DNA from: Pararhodobacter sp.
GTDB lineage: Bacteria > Pseudomonadota > Alphaproteobacteria > Rhodobacterales > Rhodobacteraceae
Reading direction: 5' to 3'
DNA: 64,000 nucleotides
Assembly (NCBI RefSeq): GCF_034676545.1
Contig: NZ_JAUCBZ010000015.1
Coordinates: forward strand, 3,255,001 to 3,319,000
Below the pieces are notes generated by a model. That model was not told the origin of the DNA and ran no database searches. It saw only the letters and a list, made by a program, of their open reading frames with translations. Each line of letters opens with the position of its first letter. Position 1 is the first letter of the stretch. Made by a program: the position numbers and the translations under genes. Below, one piece after another: positions 62,481 to 64,000 of this stretch.

Positions 62481-62513
62481 TCTGGTCCGGTGCGTGCAAG
62501 CACACACCCTACG
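62481..62513 (+). repeat. REP element, copy 4 (after rpiA)
   Basis: 33 bases identical to 55573-55605, although the two lie 6.9 kb apart. Begins five bases after the rpiA stop. Confidence 0.92.
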
Positions 62514-62718
62514 ACCCGCCGCGCCATTTCACCGGCGCACGGTGCGCTGATCGAACCGCAGACGGAAACCCCGCGCGGGCTTGCCGCGGCGGCCGGCATA
62601 TGTCGCCTCGGAAACCGTCATCGCCAGGATCGCGACATCTATGGGGCGCATGGTCTGGCCCCGGCCGGTCAAGTATGGAATAACGCGCCGCACGCAGAGG
62701 CCGCACGGAGAGACGGGC

Positions 62719-64000
62719 ATGAGCACCTTTGACTATGACCTATTTGTAATCGGCGGTGGATCCGGCGGCGTGCGTGCCGCGCGGATCGCCAGCAGCGATC
62801 ACGGCGCCAAGGTCGCCATGGCCGAAGAATTCCGCATGGGCGGCACTTGTGTCATTCGCGGCTGCGTGCCCAAGAAGCTGATGGTGTTCGCCGCGGGTCA
62901 CGGTGCCGCGATTGACGAGGCCGCGGCTTACGGCTGGCAAGTCGAGAAGGGCCGCTTTGACTGGCGCGCGTTTCGCACCCGTCTGGACGGCGAATTGCGC
63001 CGGCTCGAAAGCATCTATACCCGCAACGCCGAGGCCGCCGGTGTGACCATTTTCCATCAGCGCGCCACCGTGGCCGACCCGCACACCGTGCGGCTGGCCG
63101 ATGGCCGCCTGATCACGACACGGCACATTCTGGTCGCCACCGGTGGCACGCCGTTTGTGCCCGAACCCTATGCCGACTTGGGGGCCATGACCTCAAACGA
63201 GATTTTCCTGATGGACCGCCTGCCCGGCTCCATGCTGGTGCTCGGCGGCGGCTTTATCGCCTGTGAAATGGCCGGGATCCTGCAAGGGCTGGGCGTGGCG
63301 GTGACGCTGATGTATCGCGGCACACAGATCCTGCGGGGCTTTGACAGCGACCTTCAGGGCCATGTCGCGGCTGCCCTGATGCAGCAAGGCCTGAACCTCG
63401 AGGTCAACACCGACCTGACCGCGCTGGAGCGTCTGCCCGATGGCCGGTTCCGGGCCAGCGACACCCAAGGCCGGGTGCGCGAGTTTGATACGGTGCTGTT
63501 TGCCACAGGCCGACGCCCCAATGTGGACGGGCTCGGACTGGCCGAGGCGGGTGTCAACTTGGGCGACGGCGGCGCCGTGATCGTCGATGACTACTCGCAA
63601 ACCAACATTCCGTCGATTTTCGCGGTGGGCGATGTCACCGACCGCATTCAACTGACGCCGGTGGCGATCCGCGAGGGTCATGCCTTTGCCGATACCGTGT
63701 TCGGCGGCACACCGATCAAGCCCGATCACACGATGGTCGCCAGCGCCGTGTTCACCCGCCCCGAGGCCGGCACCGTCGGCCTGACCGAAGAGCAGGCCCG
63801 CGCCGAAGGCCCGGTCGAGATCTACATGGCCAGCTTCAACCCGATGCAAACCAGCTTCATCAAGGCCGAGACCAAGGCGCTGATGAAACTGGTGGTCTGC
63901 GCCAAAACCCGCAAGGTTCTGGGCTGTCACATCGTCGCACCCGGTGCGGGCGAATTGATCCAGCTTGCGGGCGTGATCCTGAAAATGGGCGCGACCAAGG
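62719..64000 (+). CDS. gor: Glutathione-disulfide reductase (5' part)
   Basis: First 427 residues; continues past the window. DYDLFVIGGGSGGVRAARIA (FAD), GGTCVIRGCVPKKL (redox Cys pair) and LVLGGGFIACEMAGILQGLG (NAD(P)H) are seen, then AVGDVTDRIQLTPVAIREG. Reduces GSSG to GSH with NADPH. The motif order and CVIRGCVPKK distinguish it from dihydrolipoamide dehydrogenase. ATG at 62719. The 243-base gap before it holds a REP but no clear gene. Confidence 0.93.
   Translation, partial: MSTFDYDLFVIGGGSGGVRAARIASSDHGAKVAMAEEFRMGGTCVIRGCVPKKLMVFAAGHGAAIDEAAAYGWQVEKGRFDWRAFRTRLDGELRRLESIYTRNAEAAGVTIFHQRATVADPHTVRLADGRLITTRHILVATGGTPFVPEPYADLGAMTSNEIFLMDRLPGSMLVLGGGFIACEMAGILQGLGVAVTLMYRGTQILRGFDSDLQGHVAAALMQQGLNLEVNTDLTALERLPDGRFRASDTQGRVREFDTVLFATGRRPNVDGLGLAEAGVNLGDGGAVIVDDYSQTNIPSIFAVGDVTDRIQLTPVAIREGHAFADTVFGGTPIKPDHTMVASAVFTRPEAGTVGLTEEQARAEGPVEIYMASFNPMQTSFIKAETKALMKLVVCAKTRKVLGCHIVAPGAGELIQLAGVILKMGATK

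Noticed and set aside
62529..62651. A 40-codon minus-strand frame (MRPIDVAILAMTV...) between rpiA and gor
   Set aside because: No ribosome site, no recognisable family and an Arg-rich end; it could be a remnant but cannot be supported.

Overview
The window looks like a chromosomal segment of a high-GC alphaproteobacterium of the Rhodobacteraceae (Roseobacter/Paracoccus-type). This is inferred from gene families and gene order: class I lysyl-tRNA synthetase, a hel-type ccmABCDG operon, an orphan aa3-oxidase subunit IV, DUF1194, DUF2834 and TIGR02302 proteins, a SPOR-tailed D,D-carboxypeptidase and a GH28-related beta-helix protein. No rRNA, tRNA, CRISPR array or integrase was recognised. Coding is dense: no gap without a gene exceeds about 260 bases.

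Layout. 1-5 kb: 3' part of a phage- or GTA-like beta-helix protein, a DUF1194 protein, then DUF4336 and lysS on the minus strand, and a TerB-like protein. 5-9.5 kb (minus): envelope block of an HhH membrane protein, a BON-OmpA protein, PBP4-type dacB, and nadD. 9.6-14.3 kb: accessory catabolic island of an MttB-family methyltransferase, a LysR regulator and a trimethylamine-dehydrogenase-like flavoprotein, probably for a methylated amine or betaine. 14.4-21.9 kb: arylesterase divergent from an ABC exporter pair, mnmH, hemC, a 46-residue membrane protein, a methyltransferase. 21.9-27 kb: SPOR-tailed D,D-carboxypeptidase, HAD phosphatase, clpS, an RsmC-like methyltransferase, and an SDR that lacks its catalytic Tyr and Lys. 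27-32.7 kb (minus): operon argH / tiny lipoprotein / DUF2834 / lysA / TIGR02302. 32.9-36.8 kb: EAL protein, phaA-phbB for polyhydroxybutyrate, EamA exporter. 36.8-42.7 kb: DUF465, DUF2007, prenyl diphosphate synthase convergent with ispE, TPR protein, ETF-ubiquinone oxidoreductase. 43-45.5 kb: greA, a frameshifted conserved gene, azlCD. 45.5-49.8 kb (minus): long acyl-CoA dehydrogenase, MBL hydrolase, and two paralogous small lipoproteins around a 44-residue cytochrome oxidase subunit IV. 49.9-55.6 kb: tsaC, ccmABCDG, DUF1638, AI-2E-family permease. 55.57-56.18 kb: REP-associated tyrosine transposase (RAYT) bracketed by palindromic REP repeats. 56.2-64 kb: lepA, cysteine-synthase-like enzyme, FAD oxidoreductase, GIY-YIG protein, DUF2239, rpiA followed by a fourth REP, and the start of gor.

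Most genes are core metabolism (lysine, arginine, haem, NAD, isoprenoids, PHB, cytochrome c maturation, electron transfer from acyl-CoA dehydrogenases). The parts most worth follow-up are the RAYT/REP unit, the betaine-like island without a visible corrinoid protein, the pseudo-SDR, the lipoprotein pair with Cys/His motifs, and the single-base frameshift near 43.73 kb.
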